Shown one piece after another: positions 1 to 7,715 of a stretch of 11,098 nt of DNA. The position numbers and the translations under genes are program-made. Source of the DNA: G963674685 sp964591275 (GTDB lineage: Bacteria > Lernaellota > Lernaellaia > JACKCT01); the NCBI GenBank assembly GCA_964591275.1, contig CAZQAE010000119.1, positions 1 through 11,098 on the forward strand, written 5' to 3'. The notes below the pieces were generated by a model. That model did not search any database, had not been told where the DNA came from, and was given only the letters and a program-made list of their open reading frames with translations. Position 1 is the stretch's first letter. The number at the start of each line of letters is the position of its first letter.

Positions 1-1953
1 TACGTGGGTCCGGCTGCGCTGATTTTCCATTGTCTGACATCCGTCCCACTGATCGCCAACGATTTTCATATCGAACCGAATCAATATCTGCGCAACGCAA
101 TTCTAAAATTCGTTTGCCGGCGTTGCGACGCCGTTGTCGTGACCAGCCGTTTTTCCAAAAAGCAGGTCGAGCAGGCTTTGTCCCTTGATCCCGACAAAGT
201 GCATGTCACCTACGGCGGCGTCACGGTTTTTGAAGGCGCTCCGAAAACCCGGGAGGAAGCCAAGAAGAACATGGGAGTTACGGGCAAAACCGTGATCGGC
301 TTCATCGGAGCCTTGTCGGAAAGGAAGAACCCCGGATTTCTCCTGGAAATATTCGCCGATCTTTTTCAGCGCGATGACAGACGTCATCTCATTTTCGTCG
401 GATCAGACATCTCGGCGGACGGCTCATTGATGAATAGGCTGCGCCGAAGGGCGAAAGAGTTAAATATCGAAAAGCATGTCACCTTCGCCGGGCGCGTGGA
501 CACCCGGGCCAAGGCGACGATCTTAAAGGCAATGGATCTTTTCGTTTTCCCGAGTCTCATGGAGGGATTCGGACTGGCCGTGGTTGAGGCGCTGGCCGCT
601 GGCGTGCCGGTGGTGGTGTCGGATCGTGGATCGCTGCCGGAGGTTGTGCGTCACGGAGAAAGCGGCCTCGTTTTGTCCCTTGAAGATCGGGAAGCGCTGA
701 CGCGAAAAATCGATGAACTTTTGGACGATGAACAAAGGCTTGAGCGCATGAAAAACGCCGCGCGTACCGGCGTTGTCAGGGATTTTTCCTGGGAGGCATG
801 CGCGCAGCGCACCATTGCCGTTCACGAGACGGTTGTTAAAAAACGAAAAGAAAAAACCCTGGGCGTTATTTTGAACTCCGGCGACAGCATGGCTGTCATG
901 GCCAAAGAAGGCGGGTGGACGCGTTTTCGCAAGCACTATCTTTCGCGTTGGTCTGAAGCTTTCGACGCCGTGGAGGTATTTGGATACGGCGACGAGAACG
1001 ACACGCCGCTTTCCGGGGTTCGCTTCGTTCCCGCCAAGCCGCAATGGCGTGGTCTGATTTATGCCATGCTCATGCCCTGGCTCCATCGTGAGCGTTTCCG
1101 ATCTTTGAAGATGATGCGCGTCATGCACGCCGGAGCCGCGTTGCCCGCGATTATCGCCAATGGCGTGTGGAAGATTCCCTTCGTGGTAACGTACGGATAT
1201 CGCTATGGCCGCTTTATGAAAATCAAAGGGCGTCCGGTTTACGCTGCTTTGGTCGAGTTTGTGTCGCGTTGCGCGCTTCGCCGGTCCGCAGCCGTCATCG
1301 TCACCACGCCGGCGCTCGAAGCGCATGTCCGTTCGCTGATTGGTCCCGATAAAATTGTACTGATACCCAACGGCGTTGATTTGTCTCTCTTTCAAAGCGC
1401 CGGGAATCGAGAAAAAACCGATCCGTCGAAAATCGTTTTTACAGGAAGATTGACCGAGCAAAAAAATCTGGCCTTGCTGGCGGAATCGCTTGCGCCGCTG
1501 AAAGATCGCGCGAGTTTGTCGATTGTCGGCGATGGCCCATTGCGTGGCGAACTCGAAGTCTTGTTCAAAGACAAGGGAATCGATGCGAGATTTTTCGGCG
1601 CGGTGGATCATGAAAAACTGGCGGAAATTTATGCCGAAGCTTCGATTTTCGTTCTGCCCAGTCGAATCGAAGGACATCCCAAGGCGCTTATTGAGGCCAT
1701 GGCCTCTGGGTTAGCGTGCCTGGCGTCGGATGTGGAGGGAAACAATGAGCTTGTTATTCACGAACAAACCGGTTTGCTGGCTCCCTTAAACGCGGTTCTT
1801 TTTACGAAAGCCCTGGAGCGATTGATGGATGATCCCCCATTGGCCAGGGAGCTTGGAGGGCGGGCTGCTGAATTTGCCGCCGAGCACTTCGATATCGATA
1901 AACTGATGATCCGTGAAATCGAACTTCTCACTGCGATTCGGGATAAAGCCTAA
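1..1953 (+). CDS. Tandem double-domain GT4 family glycosyltransferase, 5' end cut by window
   Basis: The reading frame is open from the first base and there is no upstream stop, so the true start lies outside the window. The GTG at 4 is only the first possible start codon, and about 80-100 N-terminal residues of the first Rossmann domain seem to be missing. Residues below count from that GTG. The first GT4 C-terminal half runs from about 95 to 270, with GALSERKNP (102-110) as the nucleotide-sugar-binding R/K segment and E187-GFGLAVV-E195 as the canonical E-x7-E. A lysine-rich linker (about 275-284) leads into a second complete GT-B unit (about 285-649), with NGVDL (456-460), FTGRLTEQKN (479-488) and a second E-x7-E at E556/E564. 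The family transfers sugars from nucleotide-sugar donors with retention of configuration, usually in the cytoplasm at the inner membrane face. Having two transferases in one chain suggests two successive additions to a lipid-linked glycan. The specific sugars cannot be told. The stop TAA overlaps the next start. Confidence 0.88.
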   Translation, partial: YVGPAALIFHCLTSVPLIANDFHIEPNQYLRNAILKFVCRRCDAVVVTSRFSKKQVEQALSLDPDKVHVTYGGVTVFEGAPKTREEAKKNMGVTGKTVIGFIGALSERKNPGFLLEIFADLFQRDDRRHLIFVGSDISADGSLMNRLRRRAKELNIEKHVTFAGRVDTRAKATILKAMDLFVFPSLMEGFGLAVVEALAAGVPVVVSDRGSLPEVVRHGESGLVLSLEDREALTRKIDELLDDEQRLERMKNAARTGVVRDFSWEACAQRTIAVHETVVKKRKEKTLGVILNSGDSMAVMAKEGGWTRFRKHYLSRWSEAFDAVEVFGYGDENDTPLSGVRFVPAKPQWRGLIYAMLMPWLHRERFRSLKMMRVMHAGAALPAIIANGVWKIPFVVTYGYRYGRFMKIKGRPVYAALVEFVSRCALRRSAAVIVTTPALEAHVRSLIGPDKIVLIPNGVDLSLFQSAGNREKTDPSKIVFTGRLTEQKNLALLAESLAPLKDRASLSIVGDGPLRGELEVLFKDKGIDARFFGAVDHEKLAEIYAEASIFVLPSRIEGHPKALIEAMASGLACLASDVEGNNELVIHEQTGLLAPLNAVLFTKALERLMDDPPLARELGGRAAEFAAEHFDIDKLMIREIELLTAIRDKA

Positions 1954-3038
1954 TGTCCAAACCCCGCGTTCTGTTCGTATACAACAGGCCACGATCTACG
2001 CGGCAGGAGCAATACCTGAAAGGGGAATGCCCTGACGATGCTCTCTACGCTTTCAATGCTCTTAAACGAAGAGGTTTTGATACGGTCCTGTGCGACGCGG
2101 GCCACAAAATCAAGGGGATCGGCAGGCTTTTTAAGTTCTTTGACGATCAGATGTCCGATCATGGCCGGCGGACCGGATTCCATCTTTGGCAGGCTCTGCG
2201 CCTTCGCGATCAGATCAGAAAAGCCGATTTGGTTTTCGCCACGGCTGATTCGTCAGGTCTTCCCATTTGTTTTTTGAAAGAGCTGAAGCTGATTAAAACT
2301 CCCGTTATTTATCAAACGATTGGGTTGACGCAGTCATTCGCTCATGGAGGGATTAGATTTCGTTTCTATCGCTCCTTGCTGGGCAAAGCGCAGGCGGTGA
2401 TTCATTTCTCACGCGCTGAAGAAAAATTTTTGCAAAACAATTTCCGGGTGCCGGTCGATAATATTCACTTCATCCCCTTTGGCGTTGACCACAAATTTTA
2501 CGAGAAAAAATCCAGCGCGGCGTGCGGAGGCGTTGCCTTTGGCCTGGACCCACTAAGGGATTGGAAATTGCTCGCCGAGGCGCTTTTTGGCACGGGTATT
2601 CGAATCCTGGTTCACACGCATCGGGATAATATCCGGAATCTTGATTTGCCGACTGAATTTGTTTGCCGGCAGCCGGTTTCGCCCAATGAATTTGCGCAGA
2701 TTGCCGCAGACGCCTCTTTCGTCGTATTGCCGGTTATCGAAAACAATTATACGGGCGCGACGATTACGCTGCTGTCGTGCATGGCGGCGGGGAAGGCCGT
2801 CATCGTCAGCCGAACAGCGGCCATCGCTGAAGGCTACGGGCTTGTGGACGGCGAAAATTGTCTTCTTGTTGCGCCGGGCGATGTGACGGCGCTACGGGGG
2901 GCGATACAAAAACTGTCGGAAGACGAGGAGCTTTGTCGGGACATCGGGCGCCGCGCCGCGCGGCATATTCAAAATGGATTGACCCTGGAGAGAATGGCCG
3001 ATGATCTGGCCCGGATTTTCCGCAAGGTTCTTTCATGA
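1953..3038 (+). CDS. GT4-like glycosyltransferase lacking the canonical E-x7-E pair
   Basis: A 361-residue protein of normal size for a single GT-B enzyme. The N-terminal segment PRVLFVYNRPR (4-14) is the first beta strand of a Rossmann domain. FIPFGVDHKFY (173-183) is the typical hinge between the two domains. The C-terminal half carries VLPVIENNYTGA (258-269) and CMAAGKAVIVS (276-286), followed by an NCLLVAPGD segment (302-310), all in the order expected for GT4/GT1-type transferases. By alignment to the usual motif, the two glutamates of E-x7-E fall on T267 and S275, so the donor-contacting pair is absent. The acceptor and donor are unknown; from its neighbours it probably adds a sugar to the same lipid-linked glycan. 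The ATG shares one base with the preceding TAA (TAATG), so translation is probably coupled; no strong Shine-Dalgarno is seen. A divergent but active enzyme is more likely than a pseudogene, since the frame is intact and the fold signature is preserved. Confidence 0.87.
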   Translation: MSKPRVLFVYNRPRSTRQEQYLKGECPDDALYAFNALKRRGFDTVLCDAGHKIKGIGRLFKFFDDQMSDHGRRTGFHLWQALRLRDQIRKADLVFATADSSGLPICFLKELKLIKTPVIYQTIGLTQSFAHGGIRFRFYRSLLGKAQAVIHFSRAEEKFLQNNFRVPVDNIHFIPFGVDHKFYEKKSSAACGGVAFGLDPLRDWKLLAEALFGTGIRILVHTHRDNIRNLDLPTEFVCRQPVSPNEFAQIAADASFVVLPVIENNYTGATITLLSCMAAGKAVIVSRTAAIAEGYGLVDGENCLLVAPGDVTALRGAIQKLSEDEELCRDIGRRAARHIQNGLTLERMADDLARIFRKVLS

Positions 3039-4294
3039 AAAATGGCCTCATTAACTCGCTGGGACGCATTTTCCGACTCGATGCGCAGTACATCGTGTCG
3101 GGCGCAGCCTGGCTCGGCGTTGATCAGGCTGTAAACGTACTGACCAGCATAATCACCACCGTGGTATTAACAAATTTGCTCAGCAAGGAGACTTACGGCT
3201 CCTACGTTTATCTGCTGGGCATCTGTATGTTTCTCCTTCCCATCACGTTGACCGGCATGAGCAACGCCATTATCCATAGCGTTGCGCGGGGCTGTGATGG
3301 AGCCTTTGTACGCGGCATGCGAGCGCGAATGATCGGTGGTTTTATTGTCACCCTGATTTTGGCGGCGATTAGCTTGGCATTTCACGCCGCCGGTCGTGGG
3401 GACTCGGCCTGGGCGCTGGCTTTAATATGCGTTATTTATCCCTTCGCCTTCGCTGCCGACGATTACAAATCCTATCTTCATGGCCGGCAGGAATTTCGGC
3501 GATACGCTGTCGTCAACGGGTTGGTCAACTCCGGAGTTTGCGCCGCGACGGTTTTCGCGGCGCTGGCACACGGATCGCTGGGCGCCATTCTGGCAGCCAA
3601 TGTCGGTGCGCGAGGAGCAGGAAATCTTCTGGCCTGGGCCAGGCTGCGGCCCTTGCTGAGAAATAAAGACTTAGGCGACAATTTTGATCGTCTCGGTCGT
3701 CGTTTTTCCGTTGTGGCGGCTGTCAACGGCATATCCTATACGATTGACCAAGTGTTGGTTGGGACGCTGTTCACCATGGAAATCATGGCTTCCTACGGGC
3801 TAGCCTCGCGCCTTTCAGAGCCCTTTCGTTTTTTGGGTATTGCCGTGAACCGTTTGGCGTGGCCAAAGGCCGCAAGGATGGAAGGTTCCGAAGTCGCCCG
3901 CAAGTTCTTGTCGAAACTTATTTGGCTTCTGGTGTTGCTGGCGGGCATGTTGGTTATGGCGTTTGCCGTTATGCCTTTTTTCATCCGCTTTGTTTTTCCG
4001 AGCTATCAGGATGTGGCGCCGCTAGCAATGTTGATGATCGTTTCAGCCATGTCGGCGGTGATCGTGGCTTATCTGGAAACCTATTTTATTTCACAAGATA
4101 AGCTGCATCGTTTTTATTACTTTGCTTCGACGGCGCGACCGGTTGCGACCATTGCGCTGATGTTTCCTTTCATTCATTGGTGGGGATTCTGGGGCGCGGT
4201 GTATGCGAGGCTTGGCGTGCGATTGTTGTCCGGCATAGTATTGACCTTGCGTATGGTGGCGGAATCACGAAAAGAAATAGATGTTCAGCTGTAG
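3035..4294 (+). CDS. Wzx-like polysaccharide flippase (MOP exporter superfamily)
   Basis: A 419-residue, very hydrophobic protein with roughly 11-12 membrane segments, for example near residues 23-50, 54-75, 100-118, 124-142, 158-178, 182-200, 293-315, 328-350, 360-380 and 384-406. The N-terminal region (SGAAWLGVDQAVNVLTSIIT, 22-41) and the following VLTNLLSKETYGSYVYLLG (44-62) match the start of RfbX/Wzx-type proteins, where the motif LG/LS-x-x-x-YG follows the first helix. These proteins move undecaprenyl-linked oligosaccharide from the cytoplasmic to the periplasmic face of the inner membrane. The length is at the low end of the family's usual range (about 400-500). The start overlaps the stop of the glycosyltransferase upstream (ATGA), with AAGG at 3024-3027 as a modest ribosome binding site. 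Its place between glycosyltransferases and a Wzy/WaaL-family gene supports a role in a Wzx/Wzy-type pathway. Which glycan it flips cannot be read from sequence. Confidence 0.9.
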   Translation: MKNGLINSLGRIFRLDAQYIVSGAAWLGVDQAVNVLTSIITTVVLTNLLSKETYGSYVYLLGICMFLLPITLTGMSNAIIHSVARGCDGAFVRGMRARMIGGFIVTLILAAISLAFHAAGRGDSAWALALICVIYPFAFAADDYKSYLHGRQEFRRYAVVNGLVNSGVCAATVFAALAHGSLGAILAANVGARGAGNLLAWARLRPLLRNKDLGDNFDRLGRRFSVVAAVNGISYTIDQVLVGTLFTMEIMASYGLASRLSEPFRFLGIAVNRLAWPKAARMEGSEVARKFLSKLIWLLVLLAGMLVMAFAVMPFFIRFVFPSYQDVAPLAMLMIVSAMSAVIVAYLETYFISQDKLHRFYYFASTARPVATIALMFPFIHWWGFWGAVYARLGVRLLSGIVLTLRMVAESRKEIDVQL

Positions 4295-4310
4295 TCTGTG
4301 GAATAATATT

Positions 4311-4316
4311 GGAAGG
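4311..4316 (+). promoter_or_regulatory. Ribosome binding site for the zinc-ribbon methyltransferase gene
   Basis: GGAAGG lies five bases before the ATG at 4322, inside the short gap after the flippase stop codon. It is one of the clearer Shine-Dalgarno sites inside the polysaccharide operon and supports 4322 as the start. The gap of 27 bases holds no room for a separate promoter, so transcription most likely continues from upstream. Confidence 0.6.
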
Positions 4317-4321
4317 CGCAA

Positions 4322-5416
4322 ATGGAATCGCTCGATAGTCATGATGACAATACTCGGGAAACAGCGGCGCATCTTCAGCGTGCGCGCTGCAATTTGTGCG
4401 GAGACAAACGCTCGAAGCTTATCGTGCGGGGAACTGATCGTCTCGGGCGTTTAAAGAATGAATTTTCGGTTGTCAGTTGCCTGTCGTGCGGAACGTGGCG
4501 CCTTGATCCGGCGCCTACGGCATCGCTGATGACTGAACTGTATCCTGAAAACTACGAACCTTATTCTGTGGCGACGCCGGGATATGACCCTGTGATCACG
4601 GGGTTTACGCATAGACTTCGCCGCCGATACGTGGAATGGGTGTCGCAGGGACGGCGCAGTTTGTGGACCTTGCCGGCGCTTTCGGCGCTGCCGGTATTGA
4701 TGGCTCGGCTTTTTAGTCGAACGGATTATGGACGTTTCAATCCCCTGGCTTTTGAGGGCGAAGGACGTCGTGTTCTGGATGTCGGTTGCGCCTCGGGCGA
4801 TTTGATGGATTTCTTTAGAGCTCATGGCTGGACGACTATTGGAGTCGAGTGGAATAAAAGCGCCGTCGATATCGCTCGATCAAAGGGTCATACCGTCACG
4901 CAGGGGCGATTCCCGGATGACTCTAAAGAAATCGGGAAATGGAGTCCTTACTTCGCCGTTGTGATTTCCAATGTCCTCGAGCATCTTGAAAATCCTTTCC
5001 TGGCTCTGAAAGAGGCATGGGACCTGATGGAGCCGGGCGGCTACATGTTAATATGGACGCCCGTGAACGACGGTTTTCTCCAAAAGCATTTTACGCGGCA
5101 TTGGTATAATCTTGACATACCCCGTCATTTTCATCTCTTTTCCAGAAAAGGACTGAGCACGCTTTTGAAACAATGCGGATTTGAGGTTCTGGCGACGTGG
5201 CCGGCCACGAGCGTTCGCGCGGTCTTAAGAACTTTCGGAACTTATGCCCGGTCCCGAGGGCATTTTGGTCTGGCCAAATTCCTGGAGGAGAGTCGCGTTG
5301 CCAGATTCATTTCCAGTCCGATTGTTCGGCTGGCTGACCTTATGAGAAAAGGCGATATTGTCATCGTCCTTGCGAGAAAACCCAAACCCATGGGCCATCG
5401 CCATGCGCCAAAATAA
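4322..5416 (+). CDS. SAM-dependent methyltransferase with N-terminal zinc-ribbon-like Cys4 segment
   Basis: A 364-residue protein. Near the N-terminus are two CxxC pairs, C23-NL-C26 and C53-LS-C56, about 27 residues apart, which look like a structural zinc ribbon. They are followed by YPENYEPY (74-81), a segment common after such ribbons in methyltransferases of polysaccharide loci. The class I methyltransferase core follows: motif I VLDVGCASGD (151-160) binds S-adenosylmethionine, E176 in GVEWNKS is the expected acidic residue for the SAM ribose, and SNVLEHLENP (216-225) is the motif IV region. HWYNLDIPRHFHLFS (260-274) is typical of the Methyltransf_23/Methyltransf_11-like group. The family methylates sugars or nucleotide-sugars (O- or C-methylation) or small metabolites. 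Here a role in modifying the surface glycan is inferred from the neighbours; the substrate is unknown. The start is fixed by the ribosome binding site at 4311. The 3' end overlaps the next methyltransferase gene. Confidence 0.88.
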   Translation: MESLDSHDDNTRETAAHLQRARCNLCGDKRSKLIVRGTDRLGRLKNEFSVVSCLSCGTWRLDPAPTASLMTELYPENYEPYSVATPGYDPVITGFTHRLRRRYVEWVSQGRRSLWTLPALSALPVLMARLFSRTDYGRFNPLAFEGEGRRVLDVGCASGDLMDFFRAHGWTTIGVEWNKSAVDIARSKGHTVTQGRFPDDSKEIGKWSPYFAVVISNVLEHLENPFLALKEAWDLMEPGGYMLIWTPVNDGFLQKHFTRHWYNLDIPRHFHLFSRKGLSTLLKQCGFEVLATWPATSVRAVLRTFGTYARSRGHFGLAKFLEESRVARFISSPIVRLADLMRKGDIVIVLARKPKPMGHRHAPK

Positions 5417-6173
5417 AACCCGCGAAACCGACAGCCTGATTGAAGAGGAAAGGGCGGTTCGTAAAGAATTCGGCAAGAGCTTCGATTTTCAAATGGCGAT
5501 AAAAAGGAAGCCTGTCATTGAGGCATTCTGGTCGAACTTTGATCTGGACAACAAATCGTTTCTCGATGTTGGCAGCGGCCATCCGGTCATCCCGGCCATA
5601 TTGACTGCTATGAATCCAACCGTGCATTTTGACTGCGTGGACATCTCGCCGGATTTTGAAAAGGAAGCTTTGGCTTGCGTGAGCGCATTAGGCGGCGGTG
5701 CGGATCGCCTTCGCCTCATCACGGCGGATTTCTATGACATCGGTGAACTGTCAGAAAGGAAAATCCTCAATAGCCGTTACGATTACATTTTGCTGGCCGA
5801 ATCGCTGCATCATTCGCTGAGAAAAAAGGAGCTGCTTGCCATTCTCGTTGCTCTCATGGATGCGCGCAGTCAAATGATACTTGTCGAACCGGTATTGCCG
5901 ATCTTCGGGCGACGAAAAGCCTACCTCGAAAGCGCGGGCGCACGCGAGATGGGCTACATTGAGCAGCCCGTTTCCATGACTCAGTATATGTCCGCCATTC
6001 GCGGTGCCGGTTTGAAGGCGGTTTCCATGGATTACGACACGTCCAGAGAGGATTTGGTGCCTTCGCTCAAGCGGCGGATGACGCCAAAGTTTCTGTACCG
6101 ACTGTACAGGAGGCGCATAAGGCCCATGTACGCATCGACCAACTTTATTTTCGTATGCCGGCTTGATCGATGA
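5403..6173 (+). CDS. Second SAM-dependent methyltransferase (class I)
   Basis: A 256-residue protein when started at the ATG at 5403. FLDVGSGHP (53-61) is the glycine-rich SAM motif I, D80 in CVDIS (78-82) is the acidic end of strand 2, and YDYILLAESLHHSLRK (126-141) corresponds to the motif IV/post-motif helix. No zinc ribbon is present, and apart from the methyltransferase core it does not resemble the gene before it. I cannot assign a substrate; methylation of a glycan or its precursor is inferred from the operon. Start choice is uncertain. ATG 5403 overlaps the upstream gene by 14 bases and has only a weak Shine-Dalgarno. An in-frame TTG at 5358 has AAAAGG five bases upstream (5347-5352) but would overlap the upstream gene by 59 bases. 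I prefer 5403 because the extra 15 residues show no conserved feature. The stop TGA overlaps the next ATG. Confidence 0.85.
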   Translation: MRQNKTRETDSLIEEERAVRKEFGKSFDFQMAIKRKPVIEAFWSNFDLDNKSFLDVGSGHPVIPAILTAMNPTVHFDCVDISPDFEKEALACVSALGGGADRLRLITADFYDIGELSERKILNSRYDYILLAESLHHSLRKKELLAILVALMDARSQMILVEPVLPIFGRRKAYLESAGAREMGYIEQPVSMTQYMSAIRGAGLKAVSMDYDTSREDLVPSLKRRMTPKFLYRLYRRRIRPMYASTNFIFVCRLDR

Positions 6174-7711
6174 AAGGCCTCAAGGGTTTCATAAAAACGC
6201 TTCGCGCAGGCGACGAAGGTTTCCAAAAGCTCATCTTCGGCATCGCCGGCGGCGTCGCGGAATTGCCGCAATGGCTCAAAGAAGCGTCTCTTGTAATTTG
6301 CGGCGCATTATTCCTTTCCGCTCTGGTTCTAAAAAGCCATATTCTGGCTCTGGCCGCCGTCGTCGTTCTATTCGCTTTTGTCTTTTTACTGCGACAGCCC
6401 GTTTGGATGATTTATTTAACAGTCGCAATAATCCCGGTGGCTTGGGCCAACCTTCTGGGACATCGCTTGCGCGTCATTTCATTCATGACGGCGATGTCTT
6501 TGGGATTCTATGTTTCCCAAGCGCTGATTCGTCGCGACCGATTGCGTGTGGAGCCTCTGTATGGGGCTATCGGCATATTCGTGGCGATTTGTTTTTTGTC
6601 GATGTTCAATTCCGTGGATTGGAAGTTTTCTCTTGTGGGCATGAAGTATTATCTGATCTCTTTGGCCTTCGGACTGGCCCTCATATTTTCCATCAACAGT
6701 CGTCAGAGACTACAGGTTCTGATCGTGATTATTCTGGCCTGGGGTGTGGGACAGTCTGTTCTTTCTTTGGCCCAAAGCCTAATTTCCCCAAAATTTTTTC
6801 CAGCGTATTACCTGGATGTGTTCGGGATGGATATCGTCAAGTCTTACTCGATCGGCGGGATTCGGCGTGCCTCCGGGACATTCGAATCAGGCCCCAGATT
6901 GGCAATGTTTCTTCTTTTGCCACTTTCCATCGCGCTGACCTATTACTTTCGTGGTGTTTTTCGCCGCCGGTGGCTTTGGGGTTTGATCCTGCTCGCTTTG
7001 GCCTTGGGAATCTTCATCAGTTTTACGCGAATCGCCGTGTTATTATCCGCAGCTGCCCTGATTGTTTATTACGTATTCGAGCGCGATAAAGGCCGGCTGG
7101 TCAAAACGGCTTTCGCTGTTTTCATGCTGGTGGCCGTTTTGTTGATTCTCATACAGATATTGATACCTGTGAGCGCATATCAGGCGATGGGTGAACGGTT
7201 CACTATGGAAGGCGATCAGTTATACCTCGACCGTTTCTATTTTCTCTACAACGCATTAATGGCTTTTTCCGAGCATCCCATTCTGGGTTGGGGTGTAAAA
7301 ACCTACACGCTGCACTCCTGGGACTTCATGCAGCAATATCCCGTACCCTGGCGAAGGGTGGCCTGGGACGTTCCCTCTCTTTCGATGCCGCAAGGGGTGC
7401 CCGTGCACAATGACTATGCCCGCATGCTTGCTGAAACCGGATTATTTTCCCTTTTCGCTTTTGCAGGCATATGTGTTTTCACTTTCAAAAATCTCTTGCG
7501 GACCATTAGGAAAACGACCGACGAGTTCGTCGAGGCCACCGCAGTTGCCGTGACGATATTTTTTGCAATAATGTTGGCGTATTGGTTCTTTCATGAGTAC
7601 TACATGGAGGAACCTTTTGTTTCGGTTTTGCCTATTGCGCTGTCTGTAATCCTCAGACGCCTTGCGGAGAGCGATCCGCATGATTCCATGTTGCCGGGCG
7701 GGAGCGGTTGA
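6170..7711 (+). CDS. O-antigen ligase / Wzy-type polymerase family membrane protein
   Basis: A 513-residue multi-pass inner-membrane protein with about 12 hydrophobic segments (for example near 41-75, 78-97, 130-146, 155-175, 182-202, 243-260, 268-303, 312-333, 421-440 and 455-474). The large extracytoplasmic loop between about 335 and 415 is typical of the family. Wzy_C/O-antigen-ligase signatures are present in order: SFTRIAVLL (284-292), HPILGWGVKTY (369-379) and VHNDYARMLAETGLFS (412-427), matching the usual R, GxG and HN-xY-x-E-x-G positions. The family either joins flipped repeat units into a polymer (Wzy) or transfers glycan from undecaprenyl diphosphate to lipid A core or another acceptor (WaaL). 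The two cannot be told apart by motif alone. The flippase in the same operon fits either role. The first 35 residues are hydrophilic and presumably cytoplasmic. The start overlaps the upstream stop (ATGA), with no clear Shine-Dalgarno, suggesting translational coupling. Confidence 0.9.
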   Translation: MKGLKGFIKTLRAGDEGFQKLIFGIAGGVAELPQWLKEASLVICGALFLSALVLKSHILALAAVVVLFAFVFLLRQPVWMIYLTVAIIPVAWANLLGHRLRVISFMTAMSLGFYVSQALIRRDRLRVEPLYGAIGIFVAICFLSMFNSVDWKFSLVGMKYYLISLAFGLALIFSINSRQRLQVLIVIILAWGVGQSVLSLAQSLISPKFFPAYYLDVFGMDIVKSYSIGGIRRASGTFESGPRLAMFLLLPLSIALTYYFRGVFRRRWLWGLILLALALGIFISFTRIAVLLSAAALIVYYVFERDKGRLVKTAFAVFMLVAVLLILIQILIPVSAYQAMGERFTMEGDQLYLDRFYFLYNALMAFSEHPILGWGVKTYTLHSWDFMQQYPVPWRRVAWDVPSLSMPQGVPVHNDYARMLAETGLFSLFAFAGICVFTFKNLLRTIRKTTDEFVEATAVAVTIFFAIMLAYWFFHEYYMEEPFVSVLPIALSVILRRLAESDPHDSMLPGGSG

Positions 7712-7715
7712 CCGT

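Noticed and set aside
838..844. AAAAAAC, a heptamer known as a -1 ribosomal frameshift signal, at the joint of the double glycosyltransferase
   Set aside because: In the reading frame it is split as AAA AAA C, not as A AAA AAC, so the codon phase needed for -1 slippage is wrong. The frame is also continuous across the site without any shift.
523..1677. 384-codon minus-strand open frame opposite the double glycosyltransferase
   Set aside because: The plus strand carries clear GT4 motifs across the same bases, while the minus-strand peptide has no domain signature and no ribosome binding site that I can see.
6163..7089. 308-codon plus-strand open frame overlapping the ligase/polymerase gene in another frame
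   Set aside because: The translation is rich in Arg, Ser and Pro with no membrane segments or motifs, whereas the overlapping frame encodes a typical Wzy_C-family protein.
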